64,000 bases of DNA, taken from positions 372,001 through 436,000 of the forward strand of contig CAWBGJ010000014.1 of assembly GCA_963788325.1 (NCBI GenBank), in the 5' to 3' direction. The position numbers and the translations under genes were made by a program. The DNA comes from Prado023 sp963788325 (GTDB lineage: Bacteria > Actinomycetota > Actinomycetes > S36-B12 > CAIYMF01). Numbering within the stretch: the stretch's first letter is position 1; each line of letters starts with the position of its first letter. Shown here one piece after another: positions 15,843 through 25,200 of this stretch. The notes beneath the pieces were generated by a model that saw only the letters and a list, made by a program, of their open reading frames with translations, was not told the origin of the DNA and did not search any database.

Positions 15843-18416
15843 ATGAGCCAGCCCGCGCAGCCGCCCGCCGCCCGCATCCCTGAGAAGCCGTCCATAGACG
15901 GGATCGAGTCGGTCTGGGCAGACCGCTGGGAGGCGCAGGGCACCTACCGCTTCGACCGCACCAGCGACCGGGCGCAGGTGTACTCGATCGACACACCCCC
16001 GCCGACCGTGTCGGGCTCCCTGCACGTCGGGCACGTCTTCTCCTACACGCACACCGACCTGATCGCTCGCTACAAGCGCATGCAGGACCTCGAGGTGTTC
16101 TACCCGATGGGCTGGGACGACAACGGCCTGCCCACCGAGCGCCGCGTCCAGAACTACTACGGCGTGCGCTGCGAACCCACCATGCACTACGACCCCGACT
16201 TCGCTCCCCCGGCCAAGCCGGATGCCAAGAAGCAGGTGCCGATCAGCCGGCGCAGCTTCATCGAGCTGTGCGAGGCGCTCACCTTGGAGGACGAGAAGGC
16301 CTTCGAGGCGCTGTTCCGCCAGTTGGGCCTGTCGGTGGACTGGACCGCGACCTACCAGACCATCGACGCCGACGCCCGCAGCACCTCGCAGAAGGCGTTC
16401 CTGCGCAACCTGGCTCGGGGCGAGGCCTACCAGGCGGAGGCGCCCACCCTCTGGGACGTGACGTTCCGGACCGCGGTCGCCCAGGCCGAGCTCGAGGACC
16501 GCGAGATGCCCGGGGCCTACCACCGGATCGCCTTCGGCTACTCCGACGGCACCGGCTCTGTGCACATCGAGACCACCCGGCCGGAGCTTCTGGCGGCCTG
16601 CGTGGCCCTGGTCGCCCACCCTGACGACGAGCGGTACCAACAGCACTTCGGCACCACCGTGACCACGCCGGTGTTCGGCGTGGAGGTGCCGGTGGTGGCC
16701 CATCACCTCGCCGATCCCGAGAAGGGGTCGGGCGTCGCCATGATCTGCACGTTCGGTGACACGACCGACGTCACGTGGTGGCGCGAGATGGACCTGCTGA
16801 CCCGCCCGATCATCGGCTGGGACGGCCGGATCCGCGCGGAGATCCCGGACTGGATCACCACCGACAGCGGGCGGGAGGCCTACGCCTCGATCGCCGGGAT
16901 GACGACGTTCTCGGCCAAGAAGCAGATGGTCGAGCTGCTGGAAGCGCACGGGGCGCTCGAGGGCGAGCCGCGGCCGGTCACGCACCCGGTGAAGTTCTTC
17001 GAGAAGGGCGAGCGGCCCCTGGAGATCGTCACGACCCGGCAGTGGTACATCCGCAACGGTGGCCGCGACGCCGACCTGCGCGCGACCCTGCTGGCGCGCG
17101 GTGCGCAGATCGACTGGCACCCGGCGAGCATGGCCATCCGGTACAGCAACTGGGTGTCGGGCCTGGCCGGCGACTGGCTGATCAGCCGGCAGCGATTCTT
17201 CGGCGTGCCGATCCCGCTGTGGTACCGGATCGATCCGCACGGCGAGCCGGACTATTCGCAGATCATCACCCCTGAGGAGTCCGCGCTGCCCGTGGACCCG
17301 TCAGCTGAGCCCCCTGCCGGCTTCGACGAGGCCCAGCGCGGTCAGCCCGGGGGCTTCATCGGCGACCCGGACGTGATGGACACCTGGGCGACCTCGTCGC
17401 TGAGCCCGCAGATCTGCGGCGGGTGGGAGCGCGACCCCGCGCTCTGGGCGGCTGTCGCACCCTTCGACCTGCGCCCCCAGGCCCACGAGATCATCCGGAC
17501 CTGGCTGTTCTCCTCGGTCGTGCGCTCGCACCTGGAGGACGACCGGCTGCCCTGGTCGGACGCGGCCATCTCGGGCTGGATCCTGGACCCGGACCGCAAG
17601 AAGATGAGCAAGTCCAAGGGCAATGTGGTCACGCCCGTGGACCTGCTGGACAAGCACGGCTCGGATGCGGTGCGCTACTGGGCCGCCTCGGGCCGGCCCG
17701 GGACCGACACTGCCTTCGACGAGGGCCAGATGAAGATCGGCCGGCGCCTGGCGATCAAGATCCTCAACGCCAGCCGGTTCGTGCTCGGCCTGGGGGTGGA
17801 CGCCTCGGCCGCTGATCGCGCGACGGATGTGACCGACGCGCTGGACCGAGCGCAGCTCGCGGCGCTGGCCGACGTGGTCGCCGAGGCCACCGCAGCCTTC
17901 GAGGACTACGACTACACGCGGGCCCTCGAACTGACCGAGACCTACTTCTGGTCGTTCTGCGATGACTACCTCGAGCTGGTCAAGGACCGCGCCTACGGGG
18001 CGCGCGGGGACGCCGGGGCCGCCTCGGCGCGGGCAGCCCTGGCCACGGCGCTGGGCGTGCAGCTGCGGTTGTTCGCGCCGTTCCTGCCGTTCGTGACCGA
18101 GGAGGTCTGGTCGTGGTGGCAGGAGGGCTCGGTGCACAGGGCCTCGTGGCCGACCGTCGACGAGGTGGCGCGGATCGCTCAGGACGGCCAGGCGGTGCTG
18201 GTCAGCGAGGTCGCTGACGTGCTCGGGTCGATCCGGCGGGCGAAGTCCGAGGCCAAGGTGGGCATGCGCGCCGACGTGGCGGTGGCCCAGATCGTGCGCC
18301 CGGCCGAGACCGCAGCGCGCATGGCGGCAGCCGGGGCGGACATCGCCGCGGCTGGTCGGATCGCAGACCTCCAGGTGGGCGAGGGCGAGCCGAGCGTGCG
18401 GGTCGACCTGGCCTGA
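15843..18416 (+). CDS. valS: Valyl-tRNA synthetase
   Basis: An 857-residue class I synthetase that charges tRNA-Val. The HIGH-type motif appears as SGSLHVGHVFSY and the second signature as KKMSKSKGNVV. The editing (CP1) domain includes GSVHIETTRPELLAACVALV, with the threonine-rich TTRPE editing motif. It is the type found in many Actinobacteria, beginning PEKPSIDGIESVWADRW and lacking the long C-terminal coiled-coil arm. The ATG is 11 bases after the DCC stop. I looked for a T-box leader and saw none; the space is too short. Confidence 0.96.
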   Translation: MSQPAQPPAARIPEKPSIDGIESVWADRWEAQGTYRFDRTSDRAQVYSIDTPPPTVSGSLHVGHVFSYTHTDLIARYKRMQDLEVFYPMGWDDNGLPTERRVQNYYGVRCEPTMHYDPDFAPPAKPDAKKQVPISRRSFIELCEALTLEDEKAFEALFRQLGLSVDWTATYQTIDADARSTSQKAFLRNLARGEAYQAEAPTLWDVTFRTAVAQAELEDREMPGAYHRIAFGYSDGTGSVHIETTRPELLAACVALVAHPDDERYQQHFGTTVTTPVFGVEVPVVAHHLADPEKGSGVAMICTFGDTTDVTWWREMDLLTRPIIGWDGRIRAEIPDWITTDSGREAYASIAGMTTFSAKKQMVELLEAHGALEGEPRPVTHPVKFFEKGERPLEIVTTRQWYIRNGGRDADLRATLLARGAQIDWHPASMAIRYSNWVSGLAGDWLISRQRFFGVPIPLWYRIDPHGEPDYSQIITPEESALPVDPSAEPPAGFDEAQRGQPGGFIGDPDVMDTWATSSLSPQICGGWERDPALWAAVAPFDLRPQAHEIIRTWLFSSVVRSHLEDDRLPWSDAAISGWILDPDRKKMSKSKGNVVTPVDLLDKHGSDAVRYWAASGRPGTDTAFDEGQMKIGRRLAIKILNASRFVLGLGVDASAADRATDVTDALDRAQLAALADVVAEATAAFEDYDYTRALELTETYFWSFCDDYLELVKDRAYGARGDAGAASARAALATALGVQLRLFAPFLPFVTEEVWSWWQEGSVHRASWPTVDEVARIAQDGQAVLVSEVADVLGSIRRAKSEAKVGMRADVAVAQIVRPAETAARMAAAGADIAAAGRIADLQVGEGEPSVRVDLA

Positions 18417-18515
18417 GGACTCCCACGTCGCTGCGCGCGACTCCCCTGCGCTCAAGGCACTGCGGTTGAGGTCCGATGACCCAGCCAAGGAGCTGTGAGC
18501 GAGGGAGAGTCCGTG

Positions 18516-19982
18516 ATGGGTCGCAGGTCGAGCAGGGGCACGTCGCACGCGCGGGCGGTGATGGGATTCGACACCACAGGGGTGACCATCCTGCCGGGAG
18601 TGCCCCTGCCGGAGTGGACGCAACCCGCGCCGGAGCCACCTGAAGCCGAGCCGCCTGTAGCCGAGGCACCTGGGGGGGAGGCCAATGCCGAGGTCGCTGC
18701 CGGGGAGTTCGCAGCCGCCGAGACGCCCGGCACCTGGACACCAGTCGCGGAGGTCCCTGCCGCTGAGGCGGCCGGGATTGGCGCGGCCGCGGCCGCAGTA
18801 CCTGCACGTGGGCCCGAATCCGATCCGGGGATCGAGACCTTCCCGAGGGCGATGGCCACAGCGGGCGCCGCGGCAGGCGCGGGAGCCTACGGGTCGCCCG
18901 AAGCCGGCCACTACCGGTACGGCCCCCCGGGGGCGGCCACGTACAGCTCCCCTGCCGGGGATGGATTGCGCGGCTACGCCCAGCCCTCCGGCACACCTGC
19001 GGCTGCAACCCACGCGACACTCCCTGCCCCGGCATCCGAGCACGACTCCCCCATGGGCGCCGTTCCGGGCGCCGAGTCCCCTGCGGGCCTCAGCGCCAGT
19101 CCCAGCACTGGCCCCAGCACCGGTCCCAGCACCGGACCACACGCCACGAGCGAGACACCCAGCCAGAAGTGGGCCTCGGGGGACCGTCCGGAGCTGAGCG
19201 CCGAGCACGTGGCGCTGCTGTCGTGGTGGGCGGACATGATCGCCGCCGGCCAGTTCCCCGGGGCGCCGGGAACGGACCCACAGGCGGGTACGCCCGCTGG
19301 GCAGGAGGGCGCCTTCCCACGTCGTCGTCGTCGGGCTCGCAGCGGGGCGGGTCCTGCTGCTCCCGGCGGCGGCGAGCAGGCGCCCACCCGGACGTTCCCG
19401 GTACGGGCAGTCGCCCTGGGCATCGGGCTGGTCGCGATTGCGGGCGTGGCCGCGGTGACGGTACCCGGTCTCCTGAACTCCGAGGAGCCGGTGCCGGCCG
19501 CGCTGGCCACTGGCGACATCACGATGCCGGCTTCGGTTGCTGGCCTGATCTCGATGACCGACCCCGAAGTGGTCTCGGTGCTCGAACCCCTACTGGGATT
19601 CGGGCTGCGTCCCGCGGGAATCACCGTCACGAGTGTCTACGGCGCCGACGCCGCGGGCCCGGCGCAGCTCGCGGCCATGGCGACCTCGATGACCGCTCCC
19701 GCCGACGCGGCGGGCCAGATCCAGGCCTGGACCGAGCGCACGGGCGCCACGGTCGGTGAGGCCGTCGCCGGGTCCGCCGGCGCCGAGGGGATCACCTGTG
19801 TCCTTGCGACCAAGGTGGAAGGCGCCCCGGCGGGCGCGTTCTGCGTCTGGACCGGCACCGGGCTGCGGGGTCATTCCTACGCGATCGGGATGAAGATCCC
19901 CCAAGCACAGGAGCTCACCGCAGACCTTCGCTCAGAGCTCGCCGCGGACTCGGCCACCGCCCAAGCCTCGGCCGGCTCCTGA
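18516..19982 (+). CDS. Pro/Ala-rich single-pass membrane protein of unknown function
   Basis: About 488 residues: a roughly 280-residue cytoplasmic Pro/Ala/Glu-rich region, a basic stretch (RRRRRARSG), one membrane segment (VALGIGLVAIAGVAAVTVPG) and an about 160-residue outer domain. The outer domain has two cysteines in ITCVLATKVEGAPAGAFCVW that could form a disulfide. A 12-base tandem repeat encodes PSTGPSTGPSTG. The ATG at 18516 has GGGAGAG six bases upstream; the GTG at 18495 has its AAGGAG only two bases away and is less likely. The architecture suggests an envelope protein with a disordered cytoplasmic arm. No family was recognised. Confidence 0.7.
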   Translation: MGRRSSRGTSHARAVMGFDTTGVTILPGVPLPEWTQPAPEPPEAEPPVAEAPGGEANAEVAAGEFAAAETPGTWTPVAEVPAAEAAGIGAAAAAVPARGPESDPGIETFPRAMATAGAAAGAGAYGSPEAGHYRYGPPGAATYSSPAGDGLRGYAQPSGTPAAATHATLPAPASEHDSPMGAVPGAESPAGLSASPSTGPSTGPSTGPHATSETPSQKWASGDRPELSAEHVALLSWWADMIAAGQFPGAPGTDPQAGTPAGQEGAFPRRRRRARSGAGPAAPGGGEQAPTRTFPVRAVALGIGLVAIAGVAAVTVPGLLNSEEPVPAALATGDITMPASVAGLISMTDPEVVSVLEPLLGFGLRPAGITVTSVYGADAAGPAQLAAMATSMTAPADAAGQIQAWTERTGATVGEAVAGSAGAEGITCVLATKVEGAPAGAFCVWTGTGLRGHSYAIGMKIPQAQELTADLRSELAADSATAQASAGS

Positions 19983-20014
19983 TCGCTCCGCGTCGCGAAG
20001 TCGGCCACCAGCGT

Positions 20015-20030
20015 TCGCCCGCGAGGGCGA
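20015..20030. terminator. Hairpin between convergent genes
   Basis: TCGCCC and GGGCGA flank a GCGA tetraloop, in the 143 bases between the convergent Pro/Ala-rich gene and clpX. It has no T-tract. It is a plausible but weak terminator. Confidence 0.35.
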
Positions 20031-20125
20031 GGTCCGGAGCCATCGGCCACCGAAGCTCGGCGAGCAACCGTCCGCCTGGAGGCGTCGTTCAGGAACGCTC
20101 AGTCAGGAGCGGTCCGCAGGCCCTT

Positions 20126-21430
20126 TCAGGCCGACTTCTCCTGGCGGGTGCGTCGGACCGGCGCTGCGGGCGCCTCGCGGGGCAGCAGCGTGGGGTTGAC
20201 GTTGTCCTTGACGACCTCGGCGGTGATGACCACGCGACCCACGTCCTTGCGGCTGGGCACGTCGTACATCACGTTGAGCAGTACCTCCTCCATGATGGCG
20301 CGCAGCCCACGGGCTCCGGTGCCACGCAGGGTGGCCTGCTCGGCGATCGCGTCGAGAGCTGCCTGATCGAACTCCAGGGCGACGTTGTCGAGATCGAACA
20401 GGCGTTGGTACTGGCGCACGAGGGCGTTCTTGGGCTCGGTGAGCACCTGGACCAGGGCCTCCTTGTCCAAGCTGTTCACCGAGGTGAACACCGGTAGCCG
20501 ACCGATGAACTCCGGGATCATGCCGAACTTCAGGAGGTCCTCGGGCATCACCTTGGCGAAGATCTCCGAGGCAGTCGCGCCGCGACCCTCGAGCCGGGAG
20601 TCCAGCTCCTCGGGCATGAACCCGATGGACTTGCGCCCGACCCGCGACTCGATGATCTTGTCCAGGCCCGGGAACGCCCCACCCACGATGAACAGCACGT
20701 TGGTGGTGTCGATCTGGATGAATTCCTGGTGCGGGTGCTTGCGTCCACCCTGCGGCGGGACCGAGGCGGTCGTGCCCTCGAGGATCTTGAGCAGCGCCTG
20801 TTGGACGCCCTCCCCCGACACGTCGCGGGTGATCGAGGGGTTCTCGCTCTTGCGGGCAACCTTGTCGATCTCGTCGATGTAGACGATGCCCGTCTCGGCC
20901 TTCTTCACGTCGTAGTCCGCGGCCTGGATGAGCTTGAGCAGGATGTTCTCGACATCCTCACCGACGTAGCCGGCCTCGGTCAGGGCGGTGGCGTCGGCGA
21001 TGGCGAACGGGACGTTGAGCATCCGGGCCAGCGTCTGGGCCAGCAGTGTCTTGCCGGAGCCGGTCGGGCCTAGCAGCAGGATGTTGGACTTGGCCAGTTC
21101 GACCTGCTCGTCCCGGTGGCGCTCACTGCCGCCGCCGGCCTGCACGCGCTTGTAATGGTTGTAGACCGCCACCGCCAGGCTCTTCTTGGCCGGGTCCTGA
21201 CCGATCACGTACTGGTCGAGGAACTGGCAGATCTCGCGGGGCTTGGGCAACTCGTCGAACTGCACCTCGGAGGACTCGTGCAACTCCTCCTCGATGATCT
21301 CGTTGCACAGGTCGATGCACTCGTCACAGATGTACACCCCCGGGCCTGCGATGAGCTTCTTGACCTGCTTCTGGCTCTTCCCACAGAAGGAGCACTTGAG
21401 CAGGTCGCCGCCGTCACCGATGCGGGCCAC
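20126..21430 (-). CDS. clpX: ClpX, ATPase subunit of the Clp protease
   Basis: A 434-residue AAA+ unfoldase that feeds tagged substrates to ClpP. The N-terminal C4 zinc domain uses Cys13, Cys16, Cys35 and Cys38 (LKCSFCGK; VYICDEC). Walker A is LLLGPTGSGKTLLAQ, Walker B is GIVYIDEID, and the ClpP-docking loop is IGFMPE-like within SIGFMPEELDSR. The C-terminal D2 region includes GTGARGLRAIMEE. The length is normal. It is separate from the clpP genes by about 150 bases, so it may have its own promoter. Confidence 0.97.
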   Translation of the reverse strand: MARIGDGGDLLKCSFCGKSQKQVKKLIAGPGVYICDECIDLCNEIIEEELHESSEVQFDELPKPREICQFLDQYVIGQDPAKKSLAVAVYNHYKRVQAGGGSERHRDEQVELAKSNILLLGPTGSGKTLLAQTLARMLNVPFAIADATALTEAGYVGEDVENILLKLIQAADYDVKKAETGIVYIDEIDKVARKSENPSITRDVSGEGVQQALLKILEGTTASVPPQGGRKHPHQEFIQIDTTNVLFIVGGAFPGLDKIIESRVGRKSIGFMPEELDSRLEGRGATASEIFAKVMPEDLLKFGMIPEFIGRLPVFTSVNSLDKEALVQVLTEPKNALVRQYQRLFDLDNVALEFDQAALDAIAEQATLRGTGARGLRAIMEEVLLNVMYDVPSRKDVGRVVITAEVVKDNVNPTLLPREAPAAPVRRTRQEKSA

Positions 21431-21579
21431 GTTGGTTCCTCTCCTCGACTTCGTACGACGGTACCCGCCGGTGGTGGGCCAGCGCAGGCCCCACTCCGAC
21501 CAATCCCGCCGATCGGGTTACGCCCAGCGCGTACCCGGCCACCGCGGGTTCATCCCGACCAGCGCAGGTCGGTGCGAGA

Positions 21580-22254
21580 TCAGGCGGTCTGGACCTTGCG
21601 CGAGGCGATCACCTGGTCGATGACGCCGTACTCCTTGGCGTCGGCGGCCGTGAGGATCTTGTCGCGCTCGATGTCCTTGGCCACCTGCTCCGGGCTCCGG
21701 CCAGTGTGCTTGGCCAGGATCCCCTCCATCTCCACGCGCATCCGCAGGATCTCGTTGGCCTGGATCTCGATATCCGAACCCTGGCCACCACCCTCCGTGT
21801 AGGGCTGGTGGATGAGCACACGGGCGTGCGGCAGGGCGAAGCGCTTTCCCTGCGCACCGGCCGCGAGCAGGACCGCAGCAGCCGAGGCCGCCTGTCCCAG
21901 GCAGACGGTCTGGACCTGCGGCTTGACGAACTGCATCGTGTCGTAGATCGCGGTCATCGCGGTGTACGAGCCACCGGGTGAGTTGATGTAGATCTGGATG
22001 TCACGGTCGGGGTCGATGGACTCCAGGGTGAGCAACTGCGCCATGACGTCGTCAGCCGACGCGTCGTCGATCTGCACGCCGAGGAAGATGATGCGCTCCT
22101 CGAAGAGCTTGGTGTACGGGTTGTGCAGTCGCTCGCCGTTGGCGGTGCGCTCCCGGAACTCCGGCAGGATGTACCGGGCCGCGGGCTGTTGGATGCGGGT
22201 CACAGAGTGCTCCTGGGTCCTGGGAACGGAGGCGAACGGGGTCGGGGGGATCAC
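21580..22254 (-). CDS. clpP2: ClpP2, peptidase subunit
   Basis: A 224-residue Clp serine peptidase. The triad is Ser124 (GQAASAAAV), His149 (ARVLIHQP) and Asp198 (IERDK). The QAASAAA context of the catalytic Ser and the GGQGSDIEIQANEIL helix match the ClpP2 class of Actinobacteria, whose active form is a mixed ClpP1P2 tetradecamer. The GTG start lies in a GTGA overlap with the clpP1 stop, so it is translated by coupling. Confidence 0.95.
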   Translation of the reverse strand: MIPPTPFASVPRTQEHSVTRIQQPAARYILPEFRERTANGERLHNPYTKLFEERIIFLGVQIDDASADDVMAQLLTLESIDPDRDIQIYINSPGGSYTAMTAIYDTMQFVKPQVQTVCLGQAASAAAVLLAAGAQGKRFALPHARVLIHQPYTEGGGQGSDIEIQANEILRMRVEMEGILAKHTGRSPEQVAKDIERDKILTAADAKEYGVIDQVIASRKVQTA

Positions 22255-22886
22255 GCCGTGCCGCCCTCACCGGAGACGTCCCGCGCGCTGCGGACGACGT
22301 GGTCGACGAATCCGTACTCCTTGGCCTCGTCAGCTGTGAACCAGCGGTCGCGGTCGGAGTCGGCGGTGATGGTCTCCAGGTCCTGCCCGGTGTGCTGGGC
22401 GATCAGCTCGGCCATCTTCTTCTTGGTGTAGAGCATCTGCTCGGCCTGGATCTTGATGTCCGAGGCGGTGCCACCGATCCCGCCTGAGGGCTGGTGCATC
22501 ATGATGCGTGCGTGCGGCAGGGCGTAGCGCTTGCCCTCGGTCCCGGCGCAGAGCAGGAACTGACCCATCGAGGCAGCCAGACCCATAGCGACTGTGGCCA
22601 CGTCGTTCTTGACGAACTGCATCGTGTCGTAGATGGCCATCCCCGCGGAAACGGAGCCACCGGGCGAGTTCACGTACAGGAAGATGTCCTTGTCGGGATC
22701 CTCAGCGGCCAGCAGCAGCATCTGCGCGCAGATCGCGTTGGCCATCTGGTCCTCGACGACGGTGCCGACGAAGATGATGCGTTCACGCAGCAGCCGCTGG
22801 TAGACCGAGTCGTCGAAGCCAGGGCTCGACGGCGCGGGAGCGCGCAGCTCGGGCTGCGACAGGGCGGGATAGGGCAGTCCGGTCAT
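22251..22886 (-). CDS. clpP1: ClpP1, peptidase subunit
   Basis: A 211-residue Clp peptidase with Ser106 (GLAASMGQF), His131 (IMMHQPSGG) and Asp180 (SDRDRW). The ATG at 22886 (MTGLPYPALS) has GGAGG five bases upstream; the GTG two codons earlier overlaps that site and is unlikely. It is first in a clpP1-clpP2 operon, downstream of a candidate ClgR site at 23000-23017. Confidence 0.95.
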   Translation of the reverse strand: MTGLPYPALSQPELRAPAPSSPGFDDSVYQRLLRERIIFVGTVVEDQMANAICAQMLLLAAEDPDKDIFLYVNSPGGSVSAGMAIYDTMQFVKNDVATVAMGLAASMGQFLLCAGTEGKRYALPHARIMMHQPSGGIGGTASDIKIQAEQMLYTKKKMAELIAQHTGQDLETITADSDRDRWFTADEAKEYGFVDHVVRSARDVSGEGGTA

Positions 22887-22999
22887 GGACACCTCCGGGC
22901 GTTGGCGGGGCCGATTCCCACGGTCCTGGACCGCCCGGCTCTCGCGACTGACATGACCCTAACCCGGCCCCCTGACACCGGCTTCCCTGGCGGCGAGGT

Positions 23000-23017
23000 T
23001 GTTCGCTCAGGGCGTGG
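23000..23017. promoter_or_regulatory. Candidate ClgR-type operator upstream of clpP1
   Basis: TGTTCGCTCAGGGCGTGG matches the CGCYNANRGCG consensus known for ClgR, the activator of clp genes in corynebacteria and streptomycetes; in the outer positions one base deviates. It lies about 115 bases upstream of the clpP1 start. A -10-like TAGGGT occurs between them around 22960. ClgR itself is not in this window. Confidence 0.4.
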
Positions 23018-23118
23018 GCAGGGCGCTGCGCCCACCCCGCGCTCCACCCCCGGACACGGCTGAGCCCCCAGTCCGGCGCGTGCCGGAAGGGGGCCCAGTC
23101 GAGGCGATGAAGAGCGGG

Positions 23119-24435
23119 TCAGGCCATGCCACCCAGGTCGCCGAACGCGCCGGAGGCCATGGCCGCGGCCAGGTCGGCGTTGAGCGCCTCGAGGTCCACC
23201 TCGACCCCAGAGGGATCCACGATCTTGGCCTTCTCCATCACGACCGCCAGCGCCTTGGCCCGACGGACCTCGCTCACAGCCATCTGCACCTGTCCGGCCT
23301 GGACGAGCTCCTGGGCGAACTGGTCGGGGGTCATGTTGTAGCGCGGCGCCTGCTGCATCAGCCAGGCGGAGAGCTCCTCCTGGGCCACGGACAGCTCCTG
23401 ATCGTCGGCGATCCGGTCGAGCAGGATGGCGCTCTTGATCCGGCCGCGGGCCTCGGACTCGAACTCGGCCTTGTGGTCATCGTCGCCGTGGCCGTCGTGG
23501 AAGTGCTCCTCGAGCTCACGGGCAACCAGCGACTCGGGCAGCGGGAAGTCCACCGAGTCAACCAGGTTCTCGTGCAGCCTGGTGCGGGCGTCGACGCCCT
23601 GCTGCAGACGCTTCATCCGGGTCAACCGGGTGCGGATGTCCTCGGTGAGCTCGTCCATGGTGTCGAACTCGCTGGCCATCATCGCGAAGTCGTCGTCAGC
23701 GACGGGCAGCTCGCGCTCGCGCACCTTGCTCACGGTGACGCTCACCTCGATGTCCTTGCCCTCGTACTGGCCGGCCTCGGCCGGGAAGGCGAACGAACGC
23801 ACGTCGTCGGCCACCGCACCGCGCACTGCCTCGTCGAAGCCGGGCAGCGGCTCCTCCTTGCCGCCGACCTCGAAGCTCAGCGCCGAGGCCATCAGGTCCT
23901 CGACCTCCTCGCCCTCGCAGGCGCCAGCCAGGTCCACGAGCAGGACGTCGCCGTCCTGAGCGGCGCGCTCGACATCGGTCAAGGTGGCGAACCGGGTGCG
24001 CAGGGCATCCACCTGCTCGGCGACCTCCTCGTCGCTGGGATCAGCGGACTCGACCTCGACGGTGAAGCTGTCCAGGTCGGGCAGGTCGAACTCAGGACGG
24101 ACGTCGACCTCGACGGTGAACGCCAGGTTCTCGCCGTCGTTGAGTTCCTTGACGTCGAAGTCCGGGGTGCCGACCGGCTTGAGGTCGTTCTCGGCGACCG
24201 CCTTGTCGAAGGCCGCCGGGACGGCCTCGTTGACGGCCTCCTCGAGCACCATCGCCCGACCGAAGCGCTGGTCGATCACCCGGGAGGGGACCTTGCCCTT
24301 GCGGAATCCGGGGACGGTCACCTGAGCGGCGATGCGCTTGTAGGCGGCGTCCAGCTGGGGGGCAAGCTCCTCGAAGGGCATGTCCACGGTCAGCTTGACG
24401 CGGGTGGGCGAAAGGGTCTCGACGTCGCTCTTCAC
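23119..24435 (-). CDS. tig: Trigger factor
   Basis: A 438-residue ribosome-associated chaperone and prolyl isomerase. The ribosome-docking signature occurs as VPGFRKGKVPSRVI (GFRxGK) near residue 45. The PPIase domain starts around AQDGDVLLVDLAGACEG, and the helical C-terminal arms fill the rest. It ends in a Gly/Met-rich tail (ASGAFGDLGGMA). It sits upstream of clpP1 on the same strand with a 230-base gap, next to tRNA-Pro, an arrangement common in Actinobacteria. Confidence 0.96.
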   Translation of the reverse strand: MKSDVETLSPTRVKLTVDMPFEELAPQLDAAYKRIAAQVTVPGFRKGKVPSRVIDQRFGRAMVLEEAVNEAVPAAFDKAVAENDLKPVGTPDFDVKELNDGENLAFTVEVDVRPEFDLPDLDSFTVEVESADPSDEEVAEQVDALRTRFATLTDVERAAQDGDVLLVDLAGACEGEEVEDLMASALSFEVGGKEEPLPGFDEAVRGAVADDVRSFAFPAEAGQYEGKDIEVSVTVSKVRERELPVADDDFAMMASEFDTMDELTEDIRTRLTRMKRLQQGVDARTRLHENLVDSVDFPLPESLVARELEEHFHDGHGDDDHKAEFESEARGRIKSAILLDRIADDQELSVAQEELSAWLMQQAPRYNMTPDQFAQELVQAGQVQMAVSEVRRAKALAVVMEKAKIVDPSGVEVDLEALNADLAAAMASGAFGDLGGMA

Positions 24436-24482
24436 AGCGGCGCACTCCTAGGAGATCGGAAGTAGATGGACGGGTTCTGCGG

Positions 24483-24555
24483 TCGGGGCGGGGAGACTCG
24501 AACTCCCGATCTCCTGCCCCCAAAGCAGGCGCGCTAGCCACTACGCTACGCCCCG
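24483..24555 (-). tRNA. tRNA-Pro (anticodon TGG)
   Basis: 73 bases. The acceptor stem CGGGGCG pairs with CGCCCCG (7 of 7). The anticodon stem CCTGC/GCAGG encloses TTTGGGG, giving anticodon TGG. The T-arm is GGGAGTTCGAGTCTCCC. The discriminator is A, and CCA is not encoded (the next bases are CCG). Confidence 0.95.
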
Positions 24556-24652
24556 TGGCTGCCGATGCAGTCTAGACGATCCGCGGGGTACCCTGTTCCC
24601 CGCAGCCCTCATGCGCTGGCACTGGTCATTAGCTGGGGTCACGCAGGGCCGC

Positions 24653-24723
24653 GCGGGTGTAGCTCAATGGTAGAGCCCCAGCCTTCCAAGCTGGCCATGC
24701 CGGTTCGATCCCGGTCACCCGCT
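24653..24723 (+). tRNA. tRNA-Gly (anticodon TCC)
   Basis: 71 bases. The acceptor stem GCGGGTG pairs with CACCCGC. The anticodon stem CCAGC/GCTGG encloses CTTCCAA, anticodon TCC. The T-arm contains GGTTCGATCC. The discriminator is T and CCA is not encoded. It is transcribed away from tRNA-Pro and followed at once by a strong hairpin. Confidence 0.95.
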
Positions 24724-24769
24724 CCGACGATGAAGGCCTCGCGATGTTCCGCGGGGCCTTTGTCGTCGG
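24724..24769 (+). terminator. Terminator after tRNA-Gly
   Basis: A long stem is formed by CCGACGA/TCGTCGG, AAGGCC/GGCCTT and CGCG/CGCG, with short bulges between. It begins one base after the tRNA. The 3' arm contains CCTTTG rather than a full T-run, as is common for high-GC terminators. Confidence 0.7.
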
Positions 24770-24859
24770 ACCCGAAAGTGGAGCCCGGGATCGGCGAGTC
24801 GGGCGTTCGTCAACTCCTGCCTGGAGTGCGCGTGCGCGGTCGTCCCGCTGCTTGGCGTC

Positions 24860-25057
24860 TCAGCTGGCGTCAGCCAGCTCGGCCTCGATGCTGGTCAGGC
24901 CCATCGGGACACCCATGTCGGACAGCAGGTCGATGTCCGACCCCGCGCGCTCAGCCCCCGTGGCGACCGAGCCGAAAACCCGAACGTTGCCGCCTCCGGC
25001 CTGGCCGATCAGTGACAGCGGAGTCCGCCAACGCCGTTTCCAATCTCGGGCCCGGCG
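24860..25057 (-). pseudogene. Remnant of a minimal nucleotidyltransferase
   Basis: The frame contains NVRVFGSVATGAERAGSDID followed by LLSDMG. This is the GSxxxG...SDIDLL active-site signature of small nucleotidyltransferases (MNT/MntA group, often antitoxins beside HEPN toxins). It then stops after IEAELADAS, about 40 residues short of the family's end. Upstream of about 25057 the frame has no family similarity. The three frames beyond the stop show no continuation and no HEPN partner is nearby. It looks like a decayed fragment. Confidence 0.45.
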
Positions 25058-25200
25058 AGCGCATCCGTCCTCACGGCGGCAGAACCGAGGGCGGGACAGA
25101 CTGCCTACGGTCGGCGACGAGGTCAGCGATCTCACGTTCGTGGTGTTGTCGGTATCGGGGCCATGCTGCACGCTGAAGCCTCGACCGGACGGAGGGCACC

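Noticed and set aside
24653..24769. A phage or integrative-element attachment site at tRNA-Gly
   Set aside because: No integrase and no direct repeat of the tRNA 3' end was found nearby; the following hairpin is a terminator.
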